Assembly: GCF_003574315.2 (NCBI RefSeq)
Contig: NZ_AP025739.1
Location: 2,604,001 to 2,668,000 of the forward strand
Source: Capsulimonas corticalis
Lineage (GTDB): Bacteria; Armatimonadota; Armatimonadia; Armatimonadales; Capsulimonadaceae
Length of the DNA: 64,000 nt
Reading direction: 5' to 3'
The translations under genes and the position numbers were made by a program. Positions 8,361-15,187 of this stretch are shown one piece after another (position 1 is the stretch's first letter; the number at the start of each line of letters is the position of its first letter). The notes beneath the pieces were generated by a model. It ran no database searches, had not been told where the DNA came from, and saw nothing but the letters and a program-made list of their open reading frames with translations.

Positions 8361-9116
8361 CTATTCCCCGGATCCCGCGCTTTGCACGGAGCCGGAGCCG
8401 GAAATATTGGATTGTGTCTGCGACGGGTGGCCGGAGTAGGTGACGCTGCCGGAACCGGAGACCTGAGCGTTCAGGGATTGCGTGGCGCTGACGGATGCAT
8501 TGCCGGAGCCGCTGATGTGGATTGTGGTGTTGGACGATTTCAGGGCGTCGGCTTGGATGTCGCAGGAGCCAGAGCAAGCGAGGTCCAGTGTATTCGTCGT
8601 GCCAGCGAGCGTGATTTCGCCAGAGCCGGAGCTGTCGATTTTGAAGGCGTCATTGTTGATGTCGGCGACATTGACATCGCTTGACCCGGAGGTCGTGATC
8701 TGGCTGATATCTGGCGCCGCGATCATGACCTTGATTGGATTGTTCGTGGAATAAGACCCGTCTGTGCGGATATATAGCGTATGATCGCGCACTTCCGTGT
8801 GCACCATGGGAAGAAGATTGCTGTCGCCAGAGACGGAGACGCTTTGTTGTTTCTGGCACGCGACGTCCACGTCCACGGAGCCGGAAACGTCAATTGCGTC
8901 GAACGAATCGCATTTGCGCTGGACGGTGCATGTTGCCTTGTCTCCGATGATGGTAATCGATCCTCCACTGCCGAAGGTGGTGACGCTATTTCCGTTGGTG
9001 GATATGACGGTATTGCCGCCCACCGCATGCGCGACCGCCGAACCGAAGCCGACTGCCCATCCGAAACAAAATATAATCAGTACAAGAAACACAAACGCGA
9101 CAGGATGGATTTTCAA
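8361..9116 (-). CDS. GIN-domain (DUF2807) surface/adhesin-like protein
   Basis: A 251-residue protein with one N-terminal membrane segment ('FVFLVLIIFCFGWAVGF') and a repetitive beta-helix-like body. The body repeats 'SGSG' turns, for example 'DVSGSVDVDV', 'TTSGSSDVNV', 'DSSGSGEITL' and 'SGSGNASVS', which is the signature of DUF2807, the putative auto-transporter adhesin head domain. TTG 9116 is preferred because AAGAAGG sits 5 bases upstream and the membrane segment follows at once. The frame also stays open to an ATG at 9230, but the extra 38 residues run into decayed response-regulator sequence. Likely surface-anchored; ligand unknown. Confidence 0.7.
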   Translation of the reverse strand: MKIHPVAFVFLVLIIFCFGWAVGFGSAVAHAVGGNTVISTNGNSVTTFGSGGSITIIGDKATCTVQRKCDSFDAIDVSGSVDVDVACQKQQSVSVSGDSNLLPMVHTEVRDHTLYIRTDGSYSTNNPIKVMIAAPDISQITTSGSSDVNVADINNDAFKIDSSGSGEITLAGTTNTLDLACSGSCDIQADALKSSNTTIHISGSGNASVSATQSLNAQVSGSGSVTYSGHPSQTQSNISGSGSVQSAGSGE

Positions 9117-9242
9117 GGGAGCCTTCTTAATGATACAGACACGAAATGGGTTACGGAGACGTTTCTGCGCAACACGATACAACACAATTATGCGGGTGAC
9201 GATGGCTCGTCGCCCTGGCTTCAGCGGCATGTGGCGGTCTGG

Positions 9243-9352
9243 TCTAGGATAATCAGCGCAAGCAGCTCCTCCTTCGTAAACTCCGCCTAATCCTCAATCT
9301 GCAACATCCGTGTGGCTTGACAGCCCTCCGCCAGGAGTCTACCCGAAGATTG
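9243..9352 (-). pseudogene. Remnant of a duplicated response-regulator 5' end and promoter
   Basis: This stretch aligns by eye with 7061-7249, the start and promoter of the intact response regulator. Shared blocks include 'aggataatcagcgcaa', 'agctcctcc', 'aaactccgc' and 'ggcttgacagccctccgcc'. About 72 bp plus a 9-bp block are missing from the copy, and the frame meets a stop after six codons (M-L-Q-I-E-D). The -10-like box persists as TAGACT, but the 18-bp operator does not. It is a non-coding relic in the 348-bp gap between the GIN gene and the isomerase-like gene. Confidence 0.65.
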
Positions 9353-9463
9353 TGACGTAATTTCGAGCCTGGGAATCTGGAGCCAAATTTTGGACCCGCC
9401 GGGGGTATAGTGATCTTCCTAACGATCGCGCTACCTAAGAACCCAACAAACGGAGAGTTTCGC

Positions 9464-10402
9464 ATGACGACTGTTGTTTCGCCCCCCGCCTCTTTGAAGA
9501 GATCCCTCGCGATCCCGAATACGAACGATGGGAGCGCAGCGGCTCCCGCTCTGCGGATTGGCATGAACTCCGGAACGACCTGGCGACTGCCCGACTTCAG
9601 CGCTGCGCCCCGGGGAACGGAGGCGGAAGTTCTGCGCGGCATTCGCGACGCCGGCTTCGCTTCTTTCCAGGGCGGCAATCCGGATATCACGCGCTCGGCG
9701 GGCCTTGTTCCCACCGGCGGCGGGCGCGTCAACGCCGTCGGCGAAGCAGGACCGCTCGCCCGCAGCCTGCGCGAGCAGGGCTGTGACTGTGCAACCCTGC
9801 ATGTGGGCTGGGGATTTGAAGATGACGATCAGATCGACCGCATCGTCGAAGACATTCTCGCCGCCTCCGTGCAAGAGCAGTTCCCGCTTTACATTGAAAC
9901 GCACCGCGCGACAATCACCCAGGATCTCTGGCGAACCGTCAAGCTCGTCGAGCGCTTTCCGGAGATTCGATTCAACGGCGATTTCTCCCACTGGTACACC
10001 GGACTGGAAATGGTGTATGGCGACTTCGAGAAAAAACTGGAGTTCATCGCGCCCGTCTTCGCCCGCGTCCGCTTCCTGCACGGGCGCATCGGCAACCCCG
10101 GCTGCATGCAAGTGGCCGTCCACGGCGCGAACGACCCCGCGCCTTACGTCGCCCATTTCCGAGAGATGTGGACGCGGAGCATGATGGGCTTCCTGCGCGG
10201 CGCCGCGCCCGGCGACTACCTCACCTTTGCCCCAGAACTGCTGATCCCCGACGTCTACTACGCCCGCACCTTTCCCAACGCTTCCGGTCAACTGGTTGAG
10301 GAATGCGACCGCTGGGAGCAAGGGCTCATCTACGCGCAAATCGCAAAGGAGTGCTGGGCGGCGGCGCAGCAGCGTCTGGAATCGGAGACGGCGCAGATAT
10401 AA
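9464..10402 (+). CDS. TIM-barrel sugar phosphate isomerase/epimerase-like protein
   Basis: A 312-residue cytoplasmic protein of the xylose-isomerase-like (AP endonuclease family 2) TIM-barrel group. Likely metal ligands are the Glu in 'YIETHRAT', the Asp in 'NGDFSHW', the His in 'FLHGRIG' and the Glu in 'FAPELLIPD'. The ATG at 9464 is chosen because 'cggagag' lies 7 bases upstream; an earlier in-frame GTG at 9410 has no ribosome site. The substrate cannot be assigned. It is a single rightward gene that ends in a hairpin shared with the convergent gene. Confidence 0.78.
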   Translation: MTTVVSPPASLKRSLAIPNTNDGSAAAPALRIGMNSGTTWRLPDFSAAPRGTEAEVLRGIRDAGFASFQGGNPDITRSAGLVPTGGGRVNAVGEAGPLARSLREQGCDCATLHVGWGFEDDDQIDRIVEDILAASVQEQFPLYIETHRATITQDLWRTVKLVERFPEIRFNGDFSHWYTGLEMVYGDFEKKLEFIAPVFARVRFLHGRIGNPGCMQVAVHGANDPAPYVAHFREMWTRSMMGFLRGAAPGDYLTFAPELLIPDVYYARTFPNASGQLVEECDRWEQGLIYAQIAKECWAAAQQRLESETAQI

Positions 10403-10545
10403 GGCGCGCATGGAATCGTGTCTTTAGCACCGTGTGTTAAGAAATCAAATGAACACGGTGCCCGCCCCTCTCCTGATTCTTGTCGAATTCTGGTTGTGGC
10501 TCCTCCCAATTCGCCTTGATTACATTACACAGAGATGCTGCGCAC

Positions 10546-10581
10546 AATTATGGCTGGCGGCTTCAGTCGCCAGCCATAATT
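10546..10581. terminator. Bidirectional hairpin terminator
   Basis: Perfect 14-bp inverted repeat (arms 10546-10559 and 10568-10581) with an 8-nt loop, lying between the convergent genes ending at 10402 and 10608. Flanking AT-rich tracts suit a bidirectional terminator. A weaker 9-bp inverted repeat starts near 10427 in the same gap. Confidence 0.55.
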
Positions 10582-10607
10582 ATTTAGGGTAGTCTGATAG
10601 TACAGAA

Positions 10608-11207
10608 TTACAATAATTCGCGTGTGTTGCGCAAATCCCGGATGTACTCTTTGCCCCGGCAGGTGAGCATGAAGCGGCGGCGGTGGGCCTGGGGCAGGGT
10701 TTTCCAGTAGGTGACCTGCCAGCTATCGACGGTGTCGTGTTTGGGGTCGCCGAGGAAGTGCGAGTCGTCGAGGCCGCTGTTTTGCAGGTGGCGGTCGATG
10801 GTGGGGGCGTCGGCGGCGCAGACGTGCCAGCGTTTGTCGAAGGTCTCGTAGTCGGGGGTGACGGTGATTAGCTGGGACCAATCGGGTTTGGCGTCGGCTT
10901 CCCAGAGCTCGCCGCCGCGAGCGGTGAGGCCGACGATTAAGTGGGGGGCGTCGCAGTCGGCGGCGCTTTCCAGCTCCAGGCGGGCAGGGCAGTAGCGGCG
11001 CGCGCCGCCGCCCCGGATGTCCATGGCGAAGATGGCGTCGCGGTGCAGGAGGTTGTCGAGCGTCTCCGCAAGGTGAAGATATGCCTCGTCGACTGGGACA
11101 TCGGGAAGGACGTCGCGCAGCGCCCACGCGGAGTGGCGGTGGCGGACGAGCTGAGCGAGGATAAGCCGCTCGGTTTCGGTGACGGGCGTTTCGGTCAGAT
11201 CCAGCAT
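10608..11207 (-). CDS. Hypothetical protein
   Basis: A 199-residue soluble protein that I do not recognise. The N-terminal 75 residues are helical, with a possible winged-helix pattern ('TETERLILAQLVRHRHSAWALRDVL' region, residues 11-35). The remainder is mixed alpha/beta, rich in Trp, Asp and His, and ends with 'HRRRFMLTCRGKEYIRDL'. ATG 11207 lies 3 bp after the GerW-like gene stop and has an AGG-rich site overlapping that stop, so translation is probably coupled. It is the last gene of a leftward cluster starting at 13574. Confidence 0.6.
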   Translation of the reverse strand: MLDLTETPVTETERLILAQLVRHRHSAWALRDVLPDVPVDEAYLHLAETLDNLLHRDAIFAMDIRGGGARRYCPARLELESAADCDAPHLIVGLTARGGELWEADAKPDWSQLITVTPDYETFDKRWHVCAADAPTIDRHLQNSGLDDSHFLGDPKHDTVDSWQVTYWKTLPQAHRRRFMLTCRGKEYIRDLRNTRELL

Positions 11208-11210
11208 CGG

Positions 11211-11603
11211 TTACCTGCCTTTGTCGTGCGATCCCCAGGCCCAGCCAATGACGGCGAGGCTGCCCACGATTGCTGCGCCGATCGTGGCGATGATGATGGC
11301 GGCGGGCGAAGGGCCGATGGAGCGGAACTTCGCCTCGCCGCCGCGAATCTCGATATAGCCGACCGGCCGGGACGTCACGCCGCCCCCGCCTCCTCCGCCC
11401 TGTTCGTCGTCGCCCTGACTGCCGCCGCCGAAGCCGAAACCATAGCGGGCTCTGGCGACGGGAACGATCGTGATCCCATCCCGCTCGATGGGATCTCCAA
11501 AGACCAGCGACGCTCCCGCGCGGCCGCCGAGGCTTTGCGCAAGCTTGTCAAACAGATGCTCCGCGATGCTGGGTGAAGACGCCTTCGGAGATTCGTCCGT
11601 CAT
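11211..11603 (-). CDS. GerW/YtfJ-family protein
   Basis: A 130-residue protein of the GerW (YtfJ) family. Matching features are 'LVFGDPIERDGITIVPVARARYGFGFGGG' (residues 34-62; the conserved GDP and IVPV elements), a Gly run, and 'GYIEIRGGEAKF'. Unlike Bacillus YtfJ it ends in a membrane helix at about residues 103-124. AGGAGA precedes ATG 11603. The family is named from spore germination in Firmicutes but also occurs in non-sporulating phyla, and nothing else here suggests sporulation. Gap to the VOC gene is 10 bp; gap to the next gene is 3 bp. Confidence 0.8.
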   Translation of the reverse strand: MTDESPKASSPSIAEHLFDKLAQSLGGRAGASLVFGDPIERDGITIVPVARARYGFGFGGGSQGDDEQGGGGGGGVTSRPVGYIEIRGGEAKFRSIGPSPAAIIIATIGAAIVGSLAVIGWAWGSHDKGR

Positions 11604-11613
11604 GACTGGTCTC

Positions 11614-11982
11614 CTAATCGTCGGTCGTTCCGGTGACGAACTGGTTGCCGTCGAGGTCGGTGAAGATGATAAACGTGCCCCAGGGCTGCACATCCGGCGC
11701 CGTGACTTCGACCCCGTTGTTTTGCAGCAGCTCGTAGTCTTTCTGGATATCGTCGGTCGTGAAAATGATGTTGGAGAAGCCGCCGACGACGTTTGCCGGG
11801 CTCTGCGGGAGGGAGAGGACGACGCGCGGGCCGCCGCCGGGCGCGGCCATCTCCAGCCAGCGGCCGCTTTCGCCGAAGGGCGCGTCCGTGGCGACGGTGA
11901 AACCGAGCTTATCCCGGTAAAACGCAAGAGCGGCGTCCTGATCGCGGACGTATACGCAGACGAGCTTGACGGAAATGGACAT
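11614..11982 (-). CDS. VOC-family (glyoxalase/bleomycin-resistance-like) protein
   Basis: A 122-residue single-domain member of the vicinal-oxygen-chelate fold. Typical features are 'VYVRDQDAALAFYRDKLGF' at the first beta-alpha unit, 'ESGRWLEMAAPGG', the second module 'FTTDDIQKDYELLQNNGVEV', and 'PWGTFIIFTDLDGNQF' near the end. Metal ligands would be the Glu in 'WLEM' and the Glu/Gln residues of the second module; the substrate is unknown. AGGAG lies 9 bases before ATG 11982. It sits 90 bp after the ATP-grasp gene and 10 bp before the GerW-like gene. Confidence 0.85.
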   Translation of the reverse strand: MSISVKLVCVYVRDQDAALAFYRDKLGFTVATDAPFGESGRWLEMAAPGGGPRVVLSLPQSPANVVGGFSNIIFTTDDIQKDYELLQNNGVEVTAPDVQPWGTFIIFTDLDGNQFVTGTTDD

Positions 11983-12072
11983 GGAAACGCTCCTGAGTCG
12001 ATTGGCCGAATTTACTCCCTGGTCTTACGGGATGGAGGCTGGTTGGTCCCCAATGCAATTATACCTGGACAG

Positions 12073-13212
12073 CTATTCGAACAGGTGCGGAACGAATCGG
12101 GAAAGATTATCCGTGATCGGCCCGTCGGATTCGCGGACGCCCATACCGCGCGCCGCGCCGTCGATCACCCAGCTTCCGAGCACCGGACGGTTGCCGTCGA
12201 AGTTCGGAATGGCGGCGAGCGCCTGGAAAACATAGCCCTCCTCGCCGTAATTCCCCTCCGAGCGCGTCAGCCCCGTATCGTCCTTAATCGTCACATTCGC
12301 GCCCTCGCGGGAGAACAGCGGCTTTTTCACATAGTAGCGCATCTCGCGGGAGCGGCCCAGATGCGCCTCCAGGAGATTGGGATGGTTCGGATAAAGCTCC
12401 CAGAGGATCGGCAGGATGCCCTTGCTCGAAAGCAGGAGCTTCCATATCGGCTCGATCCATTGGACCTGGGAGTACGTCGCCAGCGCGTACTGTCCGAATG
12501 TCTCGGCGATCAGCCACTCCCACGGGTAGAGCTTGAAGATCGTCCGGATCGGCTGGTTCCGCATATCGACAAAGCGCCGCGCGTTTTTATCCCAGCCGAT
12601 CTCGTGGATATGGATCCCCTGCGTGATCAGCCCCGCCTCCTGCGCCGTATCGCGCAGCAGCGTGACGGTCATCAAGTCTTCCGTGCTTTTGACATGCGTG
12701 AAATGCACGGGCGACCCCAGCAGATATCCGCCGGTCTTCAATTCCGTCCACTTTTCGACCAGCCCCTCCCAGATGGAGTTGAACTGATCGGCGCTGGGGA
12801 AGCGCTCTTCCAGCCAGCGCCACTGGACGACGGCGGCCTCCACCAGCGACGTGGGCGTGTCGGCGTTGTACTCCAGCATCTTCGGCGGGGACACGCCGTC
12901 GTAGGCCAGATCGAAGCGCCCGTACAGCGACGGCGGCTCGGCCTCCCACGACGCCTTGATCGCGTCGATCGCGGCGGCGGGAACGCCCAGCTCCGCGAAT
13001 CGATCGTGGTCGATCACGTGCTGCGCGGCCTCCAGGCACATCGCGTGCAGCGCATTCGTCGCGGCTTCGATCTCGTCGATCTGACGTGAGGTGAAGCGAT
13101 AGTAGGCCGATTCGTTCCAGTACGGCTTGCCGTCGGTGGTGTGATACACCAATCCCAGCGCCTCGACTTTGGAGCGCCAATCGGCGCGGGGCGAGAGGAC
13201 AATTCGCTGCAT
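12073..13212 (-). CDS. Glutathionylspermidine synthase-like ATP-grasp protein (YgiC/YjfC family)
   Basis: A 379-residue member of the glutathionylspermidine-synthase C-domain family, an ATP-grasp amide ligase. Recognisable marks are 'MLEYNADTPTSLVEAAVVQW', 'HEIGWD', 'FKLYPWEWL', 'ILPILWELYPNHPNLLEAH' and 'YVKKPLFSREGANV'. There is no amidase domain, as in E. coli YgiC and YjfC, whose substrate is unknown. It follows a small lipoprotein gene by 2 bp. E. coli also pairs these enzymes with DUF1190 lipoproteins, so the arrangement is conserved even though the lipoprotein here is shorter. Confidence 0.88.
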   Translation of the reverse strand: MQRIVLSPRADWRSKVEALGLVYHTTDGKPYWNESAYYRFTSRQIDEIEAATNALHAMCLEAAQHVIDHDRFAELGVPAAAIDAIKASWEAEPPSLYGRFDLAYDGVSPPKMLEYNADTPTSLVEAAVVQWRWLEERFPSADQFNSIWEGLVEKWTELKTGGYLLGSPVHFTHVKSTEDLMTVTLLRDTAQEAGLITQGIHIHEIGWDKNARRFVDMRNQPIRTIFKLYPWEWLIAETFGQYALATYSQVQWIEPIWKLLLSSKGILPILWELYPNHPNLLEAHLGRSREMRYYVKKPLFSREGANVTIKDDTGLTRSEGNYGEEGYVFQALAAIPNFDGNRPVLGSWVIDGAARGMGVRESDGPITDNLSRFVPHLFE

Positions 13213-13214
13213 GG

Positions 13215-13574
13215 TTATTCTCCGCCTCCAAAGCCGTGACCGCCGCCGCCGAAAAAGCCGAAGCCGCCGCGCACCACCGATCCCGAAGGCGACACGATCC
13301 GCCCGCTGGACGGCGCCGACGCCGAGTAGCCGCGCATGTATCCTCCCGACCGGCTGCCGCCGTAAACCCAGTGCGGGTACCGATAGTATCCCGTCCCGCC
13401 GCCGACATACGTGCTCTGGCAAGCGGAATCCGGCAGCACGCGCCCGTCTTGATCGACGCAGTTGCGCTGCGTATCCTGGCCGCAGCCCGTCAGCACGACC
13501 GCCGCCGCGATCGCCGAAAGCAGCGCGCCGATGCGGACCCGATCCGGCCGCTCTGTCCGATCAAACTCTGTCAT
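13215..13574 (-). CDS. Small lipoprotein paired with the ATP-grasp gene (YgiB-like)
   Basis: A 119-residue protein. A basic start and hydrophobic stretch (residues 15-30) end at a lipobox-like 'VVLTGCG', so Cys31 is probably lipidated. A short Cys-containing motif follows ('NCVDQDGRVLPDSACQ'), then a Tyr/Gly/Ser-rich region and a terminal run of Phe and Gly ('GFGFFGGGGHGFGGGE'). The lipobox, the Cys pair, the Gly-rich tail and tight linkage to a YgiC-like gene resemble YgiB/YjfM (DUF1190). The function of that pair is unknown. It is the first gene of the leftward cluster. Confidence 0.65.
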   Translation of the reverse strand: MTEFDRTERPDRVRIGALLSAIAAAVVLTGCGQDTQRNCVDQDGRVLPDSACQSTYVGGGTGYYRYPHWVYGGSRSGGYMRGYSASAPSSGRIVSPSGSVVRGGFGFFGGGGHGFGGGE

Positions 13575-13768
13575 TGTCTATCACGCTCTCCTTATGGTGA
13601 GTGTGACAGAGGAGCGCCGAAAAAGTTGCAGGGCGAGACATCTTCATGAATCCGACAAAAATATCGCGATCTGGGTAAACATAAAGTCTACCAATGCGTC
13701 TATCCATCTAAGAGTGCGGGATTCCATCGGGGTGGTCTCGCGGCCGAGACGGCGCAGGAGGCAAAGTC

Positions 13769-15067
13769 ATGGGAAAGCATCTGCCGATAATCGCTTCGAT
13801 TGTCGTTTTCGCGACCGTCGCCGGGACGGTCCCTTCTGAGGGGGCGGCGGCGTCTCTGGGCTATGGCCCGCGCGGCCCAATGAGCATTTATCAGTATCCG
13901 CTGATCCGGCTGCCGCGCAATCCGCGAGGGTATCGCAACGGCGTACGCCGGCCCGCGCAGCCGAGTCCGGGCGCGATCAAGCAGTATCGTGGGCAGGAGC
14001 TGTTTCAGGCGATCCACGCGAAAGACATCACGGCGGTCGAGACCTTGCTGAAGCAGGGCGCGGACGCCAACGGCAAGGACAACACGGGTGAGACCGCGCT
14101 GATCCAGGCCGTCCTGACCGGGAGCGTCGAGATCGTCAACGCGCTGCTCGCGCACGGCGCCGGCGTCAACGGCGTGGATAACGATGGTCATACGCCGCTG
14201 ATGGCGGCGGCGAAGTACCAGAGCCCCGCGATGCTGGCCCCGCTGCTCGCCAAGGGCGCGGCGGTCAATACCCAGGAGTCCGGCGGCTATACCGCCCTGA
14301 TTCTCGCCGCCGGCGCCGGCAAGGAGGAGAATATCTCGCCCCTGCTGGACAAGCAGGCGGATGTGAACCTCAAGACGAAAGAAGGCTTTACGGCCCTAAT
14401 AGTCGCCGCCGGGACCGGCAACGCCCCGATCGCCAAGCTGCTCCTGGACAAAGGCGCCGATCCCAAAGCCGTGGATATCCTGAACAACACGGCGCTGATG
14501 GCGAGCGCCCAGGCGGGCGACGCCGCCACTGCGCGCCTGCTGCTCGCCAAGGGCGTCGCCGTCAACGCCGCCGATAAGGACGGCTACACGGCGCTGATGC
14601 TCGCGGCCCGCGCCGGCAAGCCCAACCTGGTCTCGCTGCTGATCGACGGCGGGGCGGACGTCAAGCCCAAAAACAAGGACGGCTACACTGCGTTCCTGAT
14701 GGCCGTGCGCGGCGGCAGCGTTCCCGCCGCCACGGCGCTGCTGGACAAAGGCGCCGATTCTAAGGAAAAGGATTCCGGCGGCAACACCGCCCTGATCCAC
14801 GCCTCCAAGTACGACCGCCCGGAAATGGTGACATTTCTGATCGACAAGGGCCTGGATGTGAACGCCGCTAACAGCGCCGGCGAGACCCCCTTGATCACCG
14901 CCGCCAAATCCGGCTGCCCCGGCGTCATCCCCGTTCTGCTGTCCAACGGCGCCGACGCGAGCGTGAAGGACGCCTCCGGCTCCAGCGCCGCGATGTGGGC
15001 GGACAAGATGGGCTACCCGGATATCGTCAAGCTGCTGCCCGCGCATGGGCGGGCGGCGCGGGGGTAA
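13769..15067 (+). CDS. Secreted ankyrin-repeat protein
   Basis: A 432-residue protein with a signal peptide (residues 1-26, 'VPSEGAAA') and a short basic, Pro-rich linker. About eleven ankyrin repeats run from residue 75 to the end. Repeat units such as 'DNTGETALIQAVLTGSVEIVNALLAHGA' are regular, with 'G-TALI-A-AG' and 'LLDKGAD' elements. Ankyrin arrays mediate protein-protein contacts; export suggests a periplasmic or extracellular partner, which cannot be identified here. It is a lone rightward gene. The 195-bp upstream gap shows no clear promoter, and no hairpin follows the stop. Confidence 0.85.
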   Translation: MGKHLPIIASIVVFATVAGTVPSEGAAASLGYGPRGPMSIYQYPLIRLPRNPRGYRNGVRRPAQPSPGAIKQYRGQELFQAIHAKDITAVETLLKQGADANGKDNTGETALIQAVLTGSVEIVNALLAHGAGVNGVDNDGHTPLMAAAKYQSPAMLAPLLAKGAAVNTQESGGYTALILAAGAGKEENISPLLDKQADVNLKTKEGFTALIVAAGTGNAPIAKLLLDKGADPKAVDILNNTALMASAQAGDAATARLLLAKGVAVNAADKDGYTALMLAARAGKPNLVSLLIDGGADVKPKNKDGYTAFLMAVRGGSVPAATALLDKGADSKEKDSGGNTALIHASKYDRPEMVTFLIDKGLDVNAANSAGETPLITAAKSGCPGVIPVLLSNGADASVKDASGSSAAMWADKMGYPDIVKLLPAHGRAARG

Positions 15068-15187
15068 ATCGGCAAATCCGCCCAAAACCCCGTAAATTCC
15101 CCATAATTTTCCCCTTTCCCTGGAAAAGCGCCTCGCCGCTCCCGAAACTATGGAGTAGCGGCGTTATGCGCCGCACATTCTTTGAGA

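Noticed and set aside
10449-10590. 47-codon open frame in the gap after the isomerase-like gene
   Set aside because: It has a weak ribosome site and runs through the terminator hairpin; no conserved feature.
11211-11603. Evidence of endospore formation from the GerW-like gene
   Set aside because: The family is widespread in non-sporulating bacteria, and no other sporulation gene is present.
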